Shown piece after piece: positions 36,652-45,107 of a stretch of 64,000 nucleotides of DNA. The translations under genes and the position numbers were made by a program. Origin of the DNA: Rossellomorea aquimaris (GTDB lineage: Bacteria > Bacillota > Bacilli > Bacillales > Bacillaceae_B); the NCBI RefSeq assembly GCF_020172085.1, contig NZ_JAIVAT010000003.1:806001-870000 (forward strand), written 5' to 3'. The notes beneath the pieces were generated by a model. It ran no database searches and was not told the origin of the DNA. It saw only the letters and a program-made list of their open reading frames with translations. The first letter of the stretch is position 1; the number at the start of each line of letters is the position of its first letter.

Positions 36652-38101
36652 AGACAGATTCGGTTATTCATCTTTCAGGAATGGACAGGAAGATATCATC
36701 CGTACTGTTTTAAATCAAAAGGACACGGTAGCCATGCTCCCTACTGGAACCGGGAAGTCATTGTGCTATCAATTGCCAGGATACTTGATGAATGGGCATG
36801 TGTTGATTATTTCACCTTTACTCTCTTTAATGCAGGATCAAGTGGAGCAGATGAAAGTGATGGGAGAGAAGCGGGTCATAGCCCTCAATTCATTTTTACC
36901 CTTTGTGGAAAGAAAAGCCGCATTGGAACAATTACAACTTTATAAATTTATATTCATTTCTCCTGAAATGGTCATGAATCCAGTCGTGATTTCCTCCCTT
37001 CAAGCATTGGATCTATCACTATACGTAATCGATGAAGCCCATTGTATATCTCAATGGGGACCAGATTTCAGACCGGATTATCTTAAGCTGGGAGAGTTGA
37101 AGGAGAAGCTTGGAAATCCAACCACTTTGGCCTTAACAGCAACGGCCACCGAAGATGTGAGGAGAGATATTAAACAAGTTCTTCAAATGGATCTTGCTGC
37201 TGAAATGGTTTATTCCGTCGATCGGGAAAACATCGGATTATTTGTTGAAAAGGTATCTGGTCATAATGATAAGCTGAGTACGTTATTGGATTATGTGAAA
37301 ACGTGGGGTGGACCTGGAATTGTCTACTTCTCAAGCAAACGAATGGCAGAGGAGGTTGCCCACTGGCTTTCAGAGAAAGGTGTGTCAGGAGTTGCCCATT
37401 ATCACGGAGGCATGGAGCAGGAGGATCGGATTCTCATTCAGCAGCAATTCCTTTCGGGGAAGTTGAGAATGATCTGTGCAACCTCTGCGTTTGGAATGGG
37501 TGTGAATAAAGAGGATATCCGTTTCGTTATTCACTTTCACTTTCCTTCAAGTATAGAATCGTTCTTACAGGAAATTGGGAGGGCTGGACGTGATGGAAAG
37601 AGTAGTGTTTCAGTCGTGTTATACTCTGAGCAGGATCTATCTTTGCCTTTACAGCTCATTCAAAGTGAGTTACCAGAAGATCGACAAATTCTTGGATTCA
37701 TAGAAGAGAACAGAAAGGGACAATCAAAGGACCTCATCGAACAGTTGCAGTTGACCGAAGTGCAGCATCGATTTCTGACATATTATACGGAAGAGTTGAC
37801 CGGTGGTCGGATAGATGACCGAGATAGATTACTAGAAAAAGTGAAACAAATCCGTAACAATCGATTACAATACAAGAAGGAAAAGCTTAGCACCATGATT
37901 CATTGGCTACAGGATGATATATGCAGAAGGCAGACTCTTCTCCGATATTTTGATGAGTCGTCAGGTGTCGAGAACCCATTCTGCTGTGATATATGCGGCG
38001 ATTCACCCAGTGATTTCAAGAGTGAGTTTTTCATGCAGAGCTCACAGGACCCAGTGGGGACAGATTGGGAGAAAAGGTTAGAAAAATTATTATTAGGATA
38101 A
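36629..38101 (+). CDS. recQ: RecQ family ATP-dependent DNA helicase (RecS type)
   Basis: Superfamily 2 3'-5' DNA helicase for recombination and repair. 490 aa: Walker A LPTGTGKSLCYQLP, DEAH box IDEAHCISQWGPDFRPDY, motif IV-VI YFSSKR, ATSAFGMGVNKEDI and EIGRAGRDGK; a zinc-binding RQC remnant RRQTLLRYFDE and CCDICGD at the C terminus. There is no HRDC domain, matching the short RecS paralogue of B. subtilis. GTG start at 36629 behind AGGTGA. Second gene of a ypbB-recQ-ypbD-ypbE operon. Confidence 0.93.
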   Translation: MNLQQELKDRFGYSSFRNGQEDIIRTVLNQKDTVAMLPTGTGKSLCYQLPGYLMNGHVLIISPLLSLMQDQVEQMKVMGEKRVIALNSFLPFVERKAALEQLQLYKFIFISPEMVMNPVVISSLQALDLSLYVIDEAHCISQWGPDFRPDYLKLGELKEKLGNPTTLALTATATEDVRRDIKQVLQMDLAAEMVYSVDRENIGLFVEKVSGHNDKLSTLLDYVKTWGGPGIVYFSSKRMAEEVAHWLSEKGVSGVAHYHGGMEQEDRILIQQQFLSGKLRMICATSAFGMGVNKEDIRFVIHFHFPSSIESFLQEIGRAGRDGKSSVSVVLYSEQDLSLPLQLIQSELPEDRQILGFIEENRKGQSKDLIEQLQLTEVQHRFLTYYTEELTGGRIDDRDRLLEKVKQIRNNRLQYKKEKLSTMIHWLQDDICRRQTLLRYFDESSGVENPFCCDICGDSPSDFKSEFFMQSSQDPVGTDWEKRLEKLLLG

Positions 38102-38110
38102 GTGGTAACG

Positions 38111-38710
38111 ATGCAGAAACAAGGGGAAATCATTCAACAGCTTTCAAAGAAGCAATTAACATTTCATTTGTATTTTACTCAATTTTTACTATTAACGATT
38201 GCCTGCGGATTAGGTATATTTTTATTTGATACATGGTCGGAATTCCGACAGCAATTTCACCTTACCCCATCCACCATGACAATCGGCATGATGAGTGGTC
38301 TTTTGATTGTCATGGTCGATATTTTGTTAATGAGGGTGTTACCGGCTAAGTTTTACGATGATGGCGGGGTGAATGCCAGGATTTTTACGAATAGAAGCAT
38401 GTGGGAGATAGCGCTTCTAGCTTTCTTTATCAGTGTGAGCGAAGAAATATTATTCAGAGGAGTGATTCAGTTTCATTTCGGACTGATCATTTCCAGTGTT
38501 ATTTTCGCACTCGTTCATTTCAGGTATTGGGCTCACTGGTTTCTTATCATTAATATTGTACTGCTCAGCTTTTGGATCGGTTTCATTTATGAATTCACAG
38601 ATAATTTATTGGTTACAATCATCATGCACTTTGTCATCGATTTTCTGCTTGGATTACATATGCGTAAAATGGGTAGACAAAGTAGTAAAGAAGGGATGTC
38701 ACATGAGTAA
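38111..38710 (+). CDS. ypbD: CPBP family intramembrane metalloprotease YpbD
   Basis: A ~199-aa polytopic membrane protein of the CAAX/Abi (CPBP) protease family. Motif 1 SEEILFRGVIQ, motif 2 HFRYWAHW and motif 3 HFVIDFL carry the Glu and His residues expected for the active site. Substrate unknown. A GTG directly behind the recQ stop (38102) and the ATG at 38111 are both possible; neither has a strong ribosome binding site, so translation may depend on recQ. Overlaps ypbE by 8 bases. Confidence 0.85.
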   Translation: MQKQGEIIQQLSKKQLTFHLYFTQFLLLTIACGLGIFLFDTWSEFRQQFHLTPSTMTIGMMSGLLIVMVDILLMRVLPAKFYDDGGVNARIFTNRSMWEIALLAFFISVSEEILFRGVIQFHFGLIISSVIFALVHFRYWAHWFLIINIVLLSFWIGFIYEFTDNLLVTIIMHFVIDFLLGLHMRKMGRQSSKEGMSHE

Positions 38711-39386
38711 AGACCCATATCGAGATCAGGCAGCGAAACTGAAGAAAAAAATCGAACGAGTCCCTGAAGAACGCCCTGCCAAAAAAAGAGAGCCGCTCCC
38801 TCCAAGGAGTGAGCTTCATAGAGAAAAACAAAAAAAGAACAAATGGAAATTGAAATATCCTTTAATCAGTATGTTGCTCTTATTATTTATTTTATTGCCA
38901 TTGACCGTTTTTAGTATTTACTCATATTTAGATAACAGGAATGGTCCCCTTGTGGTCTTGTCAGAAGATGCCGATGATGTAGTGGAAGTTCGATATGACC
39001 AACCTGAGGCGGAGAATGAAGGAAAGGAAGAAACTAAGGTCTCTGAAGAGGATGAAGTCGAGGTACCTGAAACAGCTCAGAAGGATGAACCATCAGAGGA
39101 GCAGTCCGATTCATCTGGTAAGAATCAGCCATCCTCTGCTCCAGCCAACACAACCAAAGAGGAAAAGCCCAAGGAAGAGATAAAGGAAGAGCCTAAAGAA
39201 GAAGTAAAGGAAGAAACAAAAGTCAAGGTTGTCTATCATACGGTTAAGGCGCAGGAAACACTATACCGTATAGCCATGAATTACTATAAGTCCCCTTCAG
39301 GTGTTGAGCGCATCAAAGAATGGAATAAGATACAGGATAATGACATTCAAACAGGACAAGTATTAGAAATTCCTTTAGATCAATAA
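38703..39386 (+). CDS. ypbE: YpbE, membrane-anchored LysM protein
   Basis: A 227-aa bitopic protein: basic cytosolic N terminus (~50 residues), one membrane helix (~55-78), an extracytoplasmic low-complexity linker rich in Glu, Lys, Ser and Pro, and a C-terminal LysM domain (YHTVKAQETLYRIAMNYY) for peptidoglycan binding. Matches B. subtilis YpbE. The true start is the ATG at 38703 inside ypbD's end. Role in envelope unknown. A strong terminator closes the operon. Confidence 0.88.
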   Translation: MSKDPYRDQAAKLKKKIERVPEERPAKKREPLPPRSELHREKQKKNKWKLKYPLISMLLLLFILLPLTVFSIYSYLDNRNGPLVVLSEDADDVVEVRYDQPEAENEGKEETKVSEEDEVEVPETAQKDEPSEEQSDSSGKNQPSSAPANTTKEEKPKEEIKEEPKEEVKEETKVKVVYHTVKAQETLYRIAMNYYKSPSGVERIKEWNKIQDNDIQTGQVLEIPLDQ

Positions 39387-39428
39387 AAGCACCCGTCCCC
39401 CGTTATTCTAGGGGGACGGGTGCTTATT
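39387..39428 (+). terminator. terminator after ypbE
   Basis: AAGCACCCGTCCCCC and GGGGGACGGGTGCTT form a perfect 15-bp stem with a 10-base loop. Confidence 0.9.
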
Positions 39429-39549
39429 TGATTATTTACATTTCTTTGCAGCAAATTTCAATAAAATTTACATTGATTTATCAGAGCCATTACAAACCGG
39501 AAATATAATGAAGGTGAACATTCCAGCACAAGGAAGGGGAGTTGAATAA

Positions 39550-40074
39550 GTGGATAGGCTTATGATGCGCTTTCAGCAGGCAGATGACAGATTGTTTTAC
39601 AGAATCAATGGGAGTAAAGAACTGTATCGATCATTCTTTGGATATGTGACTCATTTGGGAGGAGCGAGGCTTACCATTGGTTCCATCCTTATCTTGTTAA
39701 TGTTCGTGCAGCACTATACCGGGGTCAAGAATACGGTCATCGTGGCAATGATTTCTCTTGTCCTAAGCCACATCCTGATGACGTTGGTGAAAAGAGTCGT
39801 AAAAAGGATACGCCCCTATATGACATTACCCAACGCAATCATTCATGGCTACCAATTCAAAGACCATTCCTTTCCGTCCGGACATACAACGGCCATATTC
39901 TCCCTCACCATTCCATTCATGATTCACTACCCGGTCACGATTCTAGTACTGTTTCCGTTAAGCTCCCTTGTTGGGTATTCAAGAGTCGTCCTTGGAGTGC
40001 ATTACCCTTCAGATGTATTGGCTGGGGCATTTCTGGCATTTGTAACGACGATGGTGGTGCTACTGTTTTTCTAA
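39550..40074 (+). CDS. PAP2 superfamily membrane phosphatase
   Basis: A 174-aa polytopic phosphatase. The three PAP2 signature motifs are intact: KRVVKRIRPY, PSGHTTAIFS and SRVVLGVHYPSD, with catalytic His residues in the second and third. Substrates in this family include undecaprenyl pyrophosphate, phosphatidic acid and phosphatidylglycerophosphate; the sequence alone does not decide. GTG start behind AAGGGGAG. Only 43 bases separate it from a glycosyltransferase gene, suggesting a lipid or envelope role. Confidence 0.88.
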   Translation: MDRLMMRFQQADDRLFYRINGSKELYRSFFGYVTHLGGARLTIGSILILLMFVQHYTGVKNTVIVAMISLVLSHILMTLVKRVVKRIRPYMTLPNAIIHGYQFKDHSFPSGHTTAIFSLTIPFMIHYPVTILVLFPLSSLVGYSRVVLGVHYPSDVLAGAFLAFVTTMVVLLFF

Positions 40075-40117
40075 ATGAAGAATGAAAAAGAATGTAAATG
40101 AAGAGGGGGAAATGTAT

Positions 40118-41263
40118 ATGAGAGTCGCGCTTTTTTCTGACACGTATTATCCTCAAGTAAATGGTGTGGCAAGGACTTTAAAAAGACTGACCGATCACTA
40201 TGAGAAAAGAAGGATTGAATACAAAGTATTCGTACCGGATCTTCACGATCAGAAAACACCGTATCCAAATGTACACTCGTTCACGAGCTTTCCCTTTTTT
40301 CTTTATCCGGAATGCAGGACGGCAATTGCGAATCCGAAGACCATTGTAAAACAACTTAAAGATTTTTCCCCGACTCTGATTCATGTAACAACACCGCTCA
40401 CCATGGGTCTCTATGGAATACGAGGAGCAAAGAAAATGGAAATTCCCCTTGTCGCCTCCTATCATACCCACTTTGACATGTACTTGAATTATTACAAGAT
40501 GATGTGGGCTTCACCTTTACTTTGGAAATATATGAAGTGGTTCTATTCACAAGCTGATCGAATATTTGTACCTTCAGAAGAAACGAAGCTCCATCTTGAA
40601 AAACAAGGCTTTACCGATTTATCAATCTGGGGAAGGGGAGTTGATTGTGCTTCCTATTCACCTGAGAAACGAAGTGACTCCATTAGAAAGAAATATAGAA
40701 TTGAAAAGAAATACATCCTCCTATATGTCGGGAGATTAGCTCCTGAAAAGGATTTGGACACATTGGAAAAAACGATAAAACATCTCCCAAAAGAGGTGAA
40801 AGATCAGGTTCAATGGCTTGTCGTGGGAGATGGACCTATGAAAAAAGAACTTATGGAAAAGACAAAAGGGGAAGATGTCATCTTCACAGGCTACGCTACC
40901 GGCAATGAACTAGCAGAAATTTATGCATCCTCGGATCTGTTTGTCTTCCCTTCAGCATCAGAGACTTTCGGTAATGTCGTGTTGGAGGCATTTGCATCCG
41001 GCTTGCCTGCGGTAGTGGCAGATAAGGGGGGAGTGACAAACATTGTGGAGCATAACCAAACTGGGAGAATAGCGGAAGCCCACCAATATCAATCATTCAT
41101 CCAGCATATTACCGAAATGTTGAATGAAAACCGTCTTCAATACATGAAACGAAAAGCGTTGCAAATGGCTGATAAGCAATCCTGGGATGCTATTTTTGAT
41201 GGTCTCATCAAAGAATTCAGGGAAGTATGCGACTATCGTAATGAGAGGCAGCTCTTTGGTTAA
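40118..41263 (+). CDS. GT4-family glycosyltransferase
   Basis: A 381-aa GT-B fold glycosyltransferase. N-terminal acceptor domain opens MRVALFSDTYYPQVNGVART, the typical start of this family; C-terminal nucleotide-sugar domain has LYVGRLAPEKDLDTL and the EX7E motif in SETFGNVVLEAFASG. Related to lipid mannosyl/glucosyltransferases; donor and acceptor cannot be fixed. The first ATG (40112) touches the GGGGGA ribosome binding site; ATG 40118 has 7-base spacing. Likely operon with the PAP2 gene. Confidence 0.9.
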   Translation: MRVALFSDTYYPQVNGVARTLKRLTDHYEKRRIEYKVFVPDLHDQKTPYPNVHSFTSFPFFLYPECRTAIANPKTIVKQLKDFSPTLIHVTTPLTMGLYGIRGAKKMEIPLVASYHTHFDMYLNYYKMMWASPLLWKYMKWFYSQADRIFVPSEETKLHLEKQGFTDLSIWGRGVDCASYSPEKRSDSIRKKYRIEKKYILLYVGRLAPEKDLDTLEKTIKHLPKEVKDQVQWLVVGDGPMKKELMEKTKGEDVIFTGYATGNELAEIYASSDLFVFPSASETFGNVVLEAFASGLPAVVADKGGVTNIVEHNQTGRIAEAHQYQSFIQHITEMLNENRLQYMKRKALQMADKQSWDAIFDGLIKEFREVCDYRNERQLFG

Positions 41264-41273
41264 TAGAAGGTGG

Positions 41274-41304
41274 AAAAGGTTCCTCATTAAGAGGAACCTT
41301 TTTG
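41274..41304 (+). terminator. terminator after the glycosyltransferase gene
   Basis: AAAAGGTTCCTC pairs with GAGGAACCTTTTT, 5-base loop. Confidence 0.85.
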
Positions 41305-41368
41305 TATGAGTTGATTCTATCTCTAAGGACAAGCTCATATGTTATAAAGAGGAAAGGGGGGAATGGAG

Positions 41369-41824
41369 ATGGATCGTTCAGGCAAAGAATTTGGGGAGTG
41401 GACGGATCAAGCGACAGAACAGATGTTACATAACCTGATTGAAAAAAAACGAAAATTTGATAAAGCAAAGGTCGTGCACCTTTACACATTATGGGGATCC
41501 TTATTTGCATCATTCTTTTTTCTGTATTACATGACGAAATTCGTATTGGGGCCCTATTCGTATTCATTTGCTGCCATGTTTTCCGTCTTTGTTTCGAATT
41601 CGGTACATTTGATCATGACACTCATACTGGTTGTCCTTTTTGGCGCAACCAAAATACTATTTGAAAAAAAAGAAAAAAAGGAAAAAGAATTTCATGACTT
41701 GAGATGTGAAGTCATCGATCGCAGCAAAGATTTATGGAAAGAAGAAGCATGGAAAAAAAGGCACCATGTATATGATAAATTGAAAAAAGAATGGGATATC
41801 AATCTGTTTCATGGAAGCAAGTAA
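41369..41824 (+). CDS. ypbF: YpbF family membrane protein (DUF2663)
   Basis: A 151-aa protein with two central membrane helices (residues ~38-60 and ~75-97) and long basic, Lys/Glu-rich cytosolic ends predicted helical. Resembles B. subtilis YpbF in sequence and position between ypbE and ypbG. Function unknown. GGGGGG lies 7 bases before the ATG at 41369; the ATG at 41363 is too close. Confidence 0.82.
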   Translation: MDRSGKEFGEWTDQATEQMLHNLIEKKRKFDKAKVVHLYTLWGSLFASFFFLYYMTKFVLGPYSYSFAAMFSVFVSNSVHLIMTLILVVLFGATKILFEKKEKKEKEFHDLRCEVIDRSKDLWKEEAWKKRHHVYDKLKKEWDINLFHGSK

Positions 41825-41937
41825 ACGATAAATTATTGATTATTTAGAGGAGTATTTAGAAAGAATTGGCCCACCACATTATACCTGAGTATAGGAAGGT
41901 CAAGCATGCCATGAGCCATAATACACATGAACCATCA

Positions 41938-42507
41938 TCAAAAATAGATCTTTTTATCCCTTTCCTCCTTAAGTATCTCCACAGCTTCCCTGAAGCGCTG
42001 GGAGTGAATGATCTCACGTTCCCTTAAAAAGCGTAAGCCGTCATTCAGATCTGGATCATCACTCATATTAATGATCCATTGATACGTAGCCCTTGCTTTC
42101 TCTTCAGCAGCGATGTCTTCATATAAATCAGCTATCGGGTCGCCTTTAGCCGCTATATAAGAGGTGGTAAACGGAACACCAGCCGCATTTTGATAAAAGA
42201 TCGCTCCATCATGATTGACATAATGGGGGTCAAGACCTGCGTCTTTCATCTGCTGTGGAGTGGCATCTTTAATCAATTTATAAACCATTGTCGCAATCAT
42301 TTCTAAATGGGCGAACTCCTCGGTTCCAATATCCGTTAACAATCCAATCACTTTATCAGGGATTGAATAACGTTGGTTGAGATACCTGAGGGCAGCGGCA
42401 AGCTCTCCATCTGCTCCACCATATTGTTCGATCAGGAATTTTGCCAATTTAGGATTGCATGTACTTACTCTTACAGGGTACTGAAGTTTCTTTTCGTAAA
42501 CCCACAT
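41938..42507 (-). CDS. cotJC: spore coat protein CotJC (manganese catalase family)
   Basis: Inner spore coat protein with a ferritin-like di-manganese catalase fold. 189 aa; metal ligands in TEEFAHLEM and AAEEKARATYQW and a late EIIHSQRF motif are present, so catalase activity is plausible. The ATG at 42507 follows AAAGGAGG; the upstream extension is rejected. Last gene of cotJA-cotJB-cotJC. In B. subtilis this operon is at a different chromosomal place. Unassigned sequence follows to ypbF. Confidence 0.94.
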   Translation of the reverse strand: MWVYEKKLQYPVRVSTCNPKLAKFLIEQYGGADGELAAALRYLNQRYSIPDKVIGLLTDIGTEEFAHLEMIATMVYKLIKDATPQQMKDAGLDPHYVNHDGAIFYQNAAGVPFTTSYIAAKGDPIADLYEDIAAEEKARATYQWIINMSDDPDLNDGLRFLREREIIHSQRFREAVEILKEERDKKIYF

Positions 42508-42531
42508 CGTTCTGAACCTCCTTTTCATACA

Positions 42532-42792
42532 TTAGACTTGCCATGGCCAAGGGGCATCCTTCCAATCCCAAGGATAATTGGAGTAGCTGTATCCATAATG
42601 GGTCAAGGGGCCGAATTCCTTTTCGAATTTCTTTTTTATTTGTTTCCGAGTCTTAATGTACATATTGTATTGAGAGATTGCCTCGAAATCATCAGGGTGA
42701 GTATCCAGGTAAAGCGTAAGGTCGACAATGACAAAATCGACGGCCTGCAATTCTTCTAGCACCTCATAATAATGGGGAGGAAGCTGTTTCAT
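42532..42792 (-). CDS. cotJB: spore coat protein CotJB
   Basis: A small (86 aa) spore coat protein. Conserved YYEVLEELQAVDFVIVDLTL and YLDTHPDD lead, with an aromatic and proline-rich end (YPWDWKDAPWPWQV) typical of CotJB. Lies 6 bases after cotJA and 24 bases before cotJC; AGGGAGAG ribosome binding site. Made in the mother cell in B. subtilis under sigma-E. Confidence 0.93.
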   Translation of the reverse strand: MKQLPPHYYEVLEELQAVDFVIVDLTLYLDTHPDDFEAISQYNMYIKTRKQIKKKFEKEFGPLTHYGYSYSNYPWDWKDAPWPWQV

Positions 42793-42798
42793 ATTGGG

Positions 42799-43020
42799 TT
42801 ACTCTCCCTTCGTTTTTTCGTAGGGACTATAATACGGATCGTAAAATACTTTCCAAAGAGTCCCTTTTTGCAGCGCTTCCTTAGGTGAATACTGCTCTAA
42901 ATTCGGTGGCTGGAACCCAAGGTAAAGGTTGGGAGGTGTCGAATATACCTTTCGTGTAATCGGCTTACACGGATCGAACGGACTTACATACGGATAATAT
43001 GCTTTATAATACTCCTGCAT
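42799..43020 (-). CDS. cotJA: spore coat protein CotJA
   Basis: A 73-aa spore coat-associated protein with many Tyr and Pro residues (YYKAYYPYVSPFDPC) and the family core YLGFQPPNLEQYSPKEAL ending in LWKVFYDPYYSPYE. The true start is the ATG at 43020 behind AAAGGAGGG; the long open frame upstream is not coding. First gene of cotJABC. I could not find a complete sigma-E promoter upstream. Confidence 0.93.
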   Translation of the reverse strand: MQEYYKAYYPYVSPFDPCKPITRKVYSTPPNLYLGFQPPNLEQYSPKEALQKGTLWKVFYDPYYSPYEKTKGE

Positions 43021-43173
43021 GATCATCCCTCCTTTAAACAAAATCCTTCGTAACAACATATGAGGGGGGGAGGGTGAACATGTTAATTTATTTAATTTCA
43101 TATATATATGAAGGAAAATACGGTGAAAATGTTGAATAGGTAAGGTGTAGGATATTAATGATGAGGTGGTCAA

Positions 43174-43809
43174 ATGTTTGTTAAAAATGCCATGATACCG
43201 AAACACAAATGCTATGTGGTAGATGAAAATGATTCAATTGAAAAAACGCTGACGGTTCTCGAGCACCATAAAATCGATGGGGTTCCGGTTCTTTCGGATG
43301 ACCAGTTTAAAGGTGTGGCAACCAGATACAATATTTATCAAAGCTTTTTTCTGTCCGGAATGGAAAAAGGAGCTTTCCTTAAGGAGAAAAAAGCACGGGA
43401 TATCATCACCAATTCGGACAAATACATTACCGACAAGGATGTATTCGAAAATGCATTGATTGAATTAAAAGATTCACCGATCCTCCCTGTAGTCGGTGAG
43501 AACAATGTATTCCTTGGACTCATTACCCGGTTTGATGTTCTGGATCAATTCAGAAGTGCATTCGGGATGGATCAAAAAGGCGTCCGCATCGCCTTCTCTT
43601 CTGTAGAAACTGAAGGGCGCATTGCCCGACTCGGTGACATCATTCAGCAATATTCAGAATCGGTGATATCCCTTGTGACCTTCGATGAAACCGACAAGCT
43701 ACTCCGCCGCATTGTCCTTAAAGTAGAAAAGAAGGACAATATGGATAAGTTTCTTAATAAGCTGGAGAAATCAGGCTTCCGCATCCTTGATATCCAAGAA
43801 GATGAATAA
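43174..43809 (+). CDS. CBS-pair protein with C-terminal ACT-like domain
   Basis: A 211-aa soluble protein. Two CBS motifs (residues ~1-60: MIPKHKCYVVDENDSIEKTL, GVPVLSD; ~75-130: ILPVVGENNVFLGLITRFD) form an adenine-nucleotide-binding pair. The C-terminal part (~140-211) has an ACT-like fold pattern as in AcuB-type proteins. It probably senses AMP/ATP or a dinucleotide; the target is unknown. GAGGTGG precedes the ATG. A terminator-like hairpin separates it from the next gene. Confidence 0.82.
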   Translation: MFVKNAMIPKHKCYVVDENDSIEKTLTVLEHHKIDGVPVLSDDQFKGVATRYNIYQSFFLSGMEKGAFLKEKKARDIITNSDKYITDKDVFENALIELKDSPILPVVGENNVFLGLITRFDVLDQFRSAFGMDQKGVRIAFSSVETEGRIARLGDIIQQYSESVISLVTFDETDKLLRRIVLKVEKKDNMDKFLNKLEKSGFRILDIQEDE

Positions 43810-43834
43810 GTGAAGAAAACCCTGTATGAAACAC

Positions 43835-43871
43835 AATCCCTCTCATAAGATTTATGGGAGGGATTTTTTTT
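43835..43871 (+). terminator. hairpin with T-run overlapping the next gene's ribosome binding site
   Basis: AATCCCTCTCATAA pairs with TTATGGGAGGGATT, followed by eight T. The GGGAGGG in the right arm is also the only ribosome binding site of the TTG start at 43870. It may terminate most transcripts and mask translation of those that pass. Confidence 0.7.
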
Positions 43872-44253
43872 GATCAATTATTTTGCTAAACTGCTTATCA
43901 CGTTTCTTTTGGGGTATCTATTCATTACATGGTTTCCGGTAGCTGAACGTCCCACTGAATCGGAGTTCATCGTCGAACTGGTTCTGAATCCTGTCCAATT
44001 CTTCGCCGCTTCCATCGCCTTCATGATCGGCCTCTTAGTTCAGGGGAATGTATTAAAAGCCGAAATCTATTCCATCATACAATTTTGGAATGGAAGATTA
44101 CATAAAGAATTGATGATCATTCCTTTTCATATCGGACTGATTTATGCATTAAGTGTATATGGGGGCTGGCAAACCATGATTTTTTCCTGTTCAGCCTTTT
44201 TTTATGGTATTATTTCAATAGATTTTCGCCGTCAAGGAGGCCACAATGCTTGA
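43870..44253 (+). CDS. small integral membrane protein, function unknown
   Basis: A 127-aa protein with four hydrophobic helices (residues ~5-22, ~42-62, ~83-98, ~100-117) and the sequence WFPVAERPTESEF between the first two. No family recognised with certainty. Start is a TTG whose ribosome binding site GGGAGGG lies within a terminator-like stem. It overlaps ypbG by 8 bases, so it is probably co-transcribed with ypbG. Confidence 0.7.
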   Translation: MINYFAKLLITFLLGYLFITWFPVAERPTESEFIVELVLNPVQFFAASIAFMIGLLVQGNVLKAEIYSIIQFWNGRLHKELMIIPFHIGLIYALSVYGGWQTMIFSCSAFFYGIISIDFRRQGGHNA

Positions 44254-45016
44254 ATTTAGTATCATTTTATTAACAGGGGGGATAAGTCTCCTCTTTCTTA
44301 TGTTGTATGAAGCCCGTCGTAACGTGGTGAAAATAGAAGAGGTGAGACTTCCCCACTTTCCTGAACACATGCAGCCTATATCCCTGTTTTTCATATCGGA
44401 TATACATAAACGAGAAATTTCAGATGACATCATTGAAGAAGTGAAAGGGAAAACGGATCTCGTCATCATCGGAGGAGACCTTCTGGAAAAAGGGGTTCCT
44501 TTATCCAGGGTTGAACGAAATTTGGATAAACTCCTGATATTAGGGAATGTATACTTCGTCTGGGGAAATAATGATTATGAAGGAAATACAACCGATGTAA
44601 AGCAACTATTTAAGAAAAAAGGAATCATAGAAATCATTAACTCATCAGTTAAGGTACCGCTGTCTAACGGAATGATGAATATAATCGGCGTAGACGATGC
44701 GAGTACTCAACGGGCAGATTATCCTATGGCACTCGAACAAGTGTCACCTGAGGAATTCAACCTTCTAGTCAGTCATGATCCAAGACTGATGAACCAAGTT
44801 CGTAAAGAAGATGGAATCGATTTCATGATAAGCGGTCATACACACGGTGGACAGATCCGTTTGTTTGGTTGGGGAATGTATAAAAAAGGGAGGCTTGAAA
44901 CTCTCCCAGAGACGACCCTGTTGGTAAGTAACGGTTATGGAACCACCGCGGTTCCATTGCGTTTAGGTGCCCCCGCTGAAACCCACTTGTTGTTAATCGA
45001 TAGATTCCGAAAATGA
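44246..45016 (+). CDS. ypbG: metallophosphoesterase YpbG
   Basis: A 256-aa calcineurin-like phosphoesterase with an N-terminal membrane anchor (residues ~4-20). All metal-binding motifs are present: FISDIHKRE, IIGGDLLEKG, VWGNNDYEG, LVSHDP and ISGHTHGGQ. Substrate unknown; related membrane-anchored enzymes act on lipids or nucleotides. AAGGAGG precedes the ATG. Matches B. subtilis YpbG. Confidence 0.9.
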   Translation: MLEFSIILLTGGISLLFLMLYEARRNVVKIEEVRLPHFPEHMQPISLFFISDIHKREISDDIIEEVKGKTDLVIIGGDLLEKGVPLSRVERNLDKLLILGNVYFVWGNNDYEGNTTDVKQLFKKKGIIEIINSSVKVPLSNGMMNIIGVDDASTQRADYPMALEQVSPEEFNLLVSHDPRLMNQVRKEDGIDFMISGHTHGGQIRLFGWGMYKKGRLETLPETTLLVSNGYGTTAVPLRLGAPAETHLLLIDRFRK

Positions 45017-45044
45017 ACAATGGTTATTCATTACCTATACAAAT

Positions 45045-45073
45045 TTTACACAAAGAGGTTTCTCGATTATAAT
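45045..45073 (+). promoter_or_regulatory. sigma-A promoter of the CarH/LitR-like gene
   Basis: TTTACA and TATAAT with a 17-bp spacer, 34 bases before the ATG. The -35 region holds two TACA repeats 9 bases apart (TACAAATTTTACAC), which could be part of an autoregulatory site. Confidence 0.65.
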
Positions 45074-45107
45074 TTTAGTGAGAAGAGAAATACTTGGGGG
45101 ACTATTT

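Noticed and set aside
43021-43140. Sigma-E promoter for cotJABC
   Set aside because: CATATGTT on the minus strand resembles a -10 but no KMATATT-like -35 lies at 13-15 bases.
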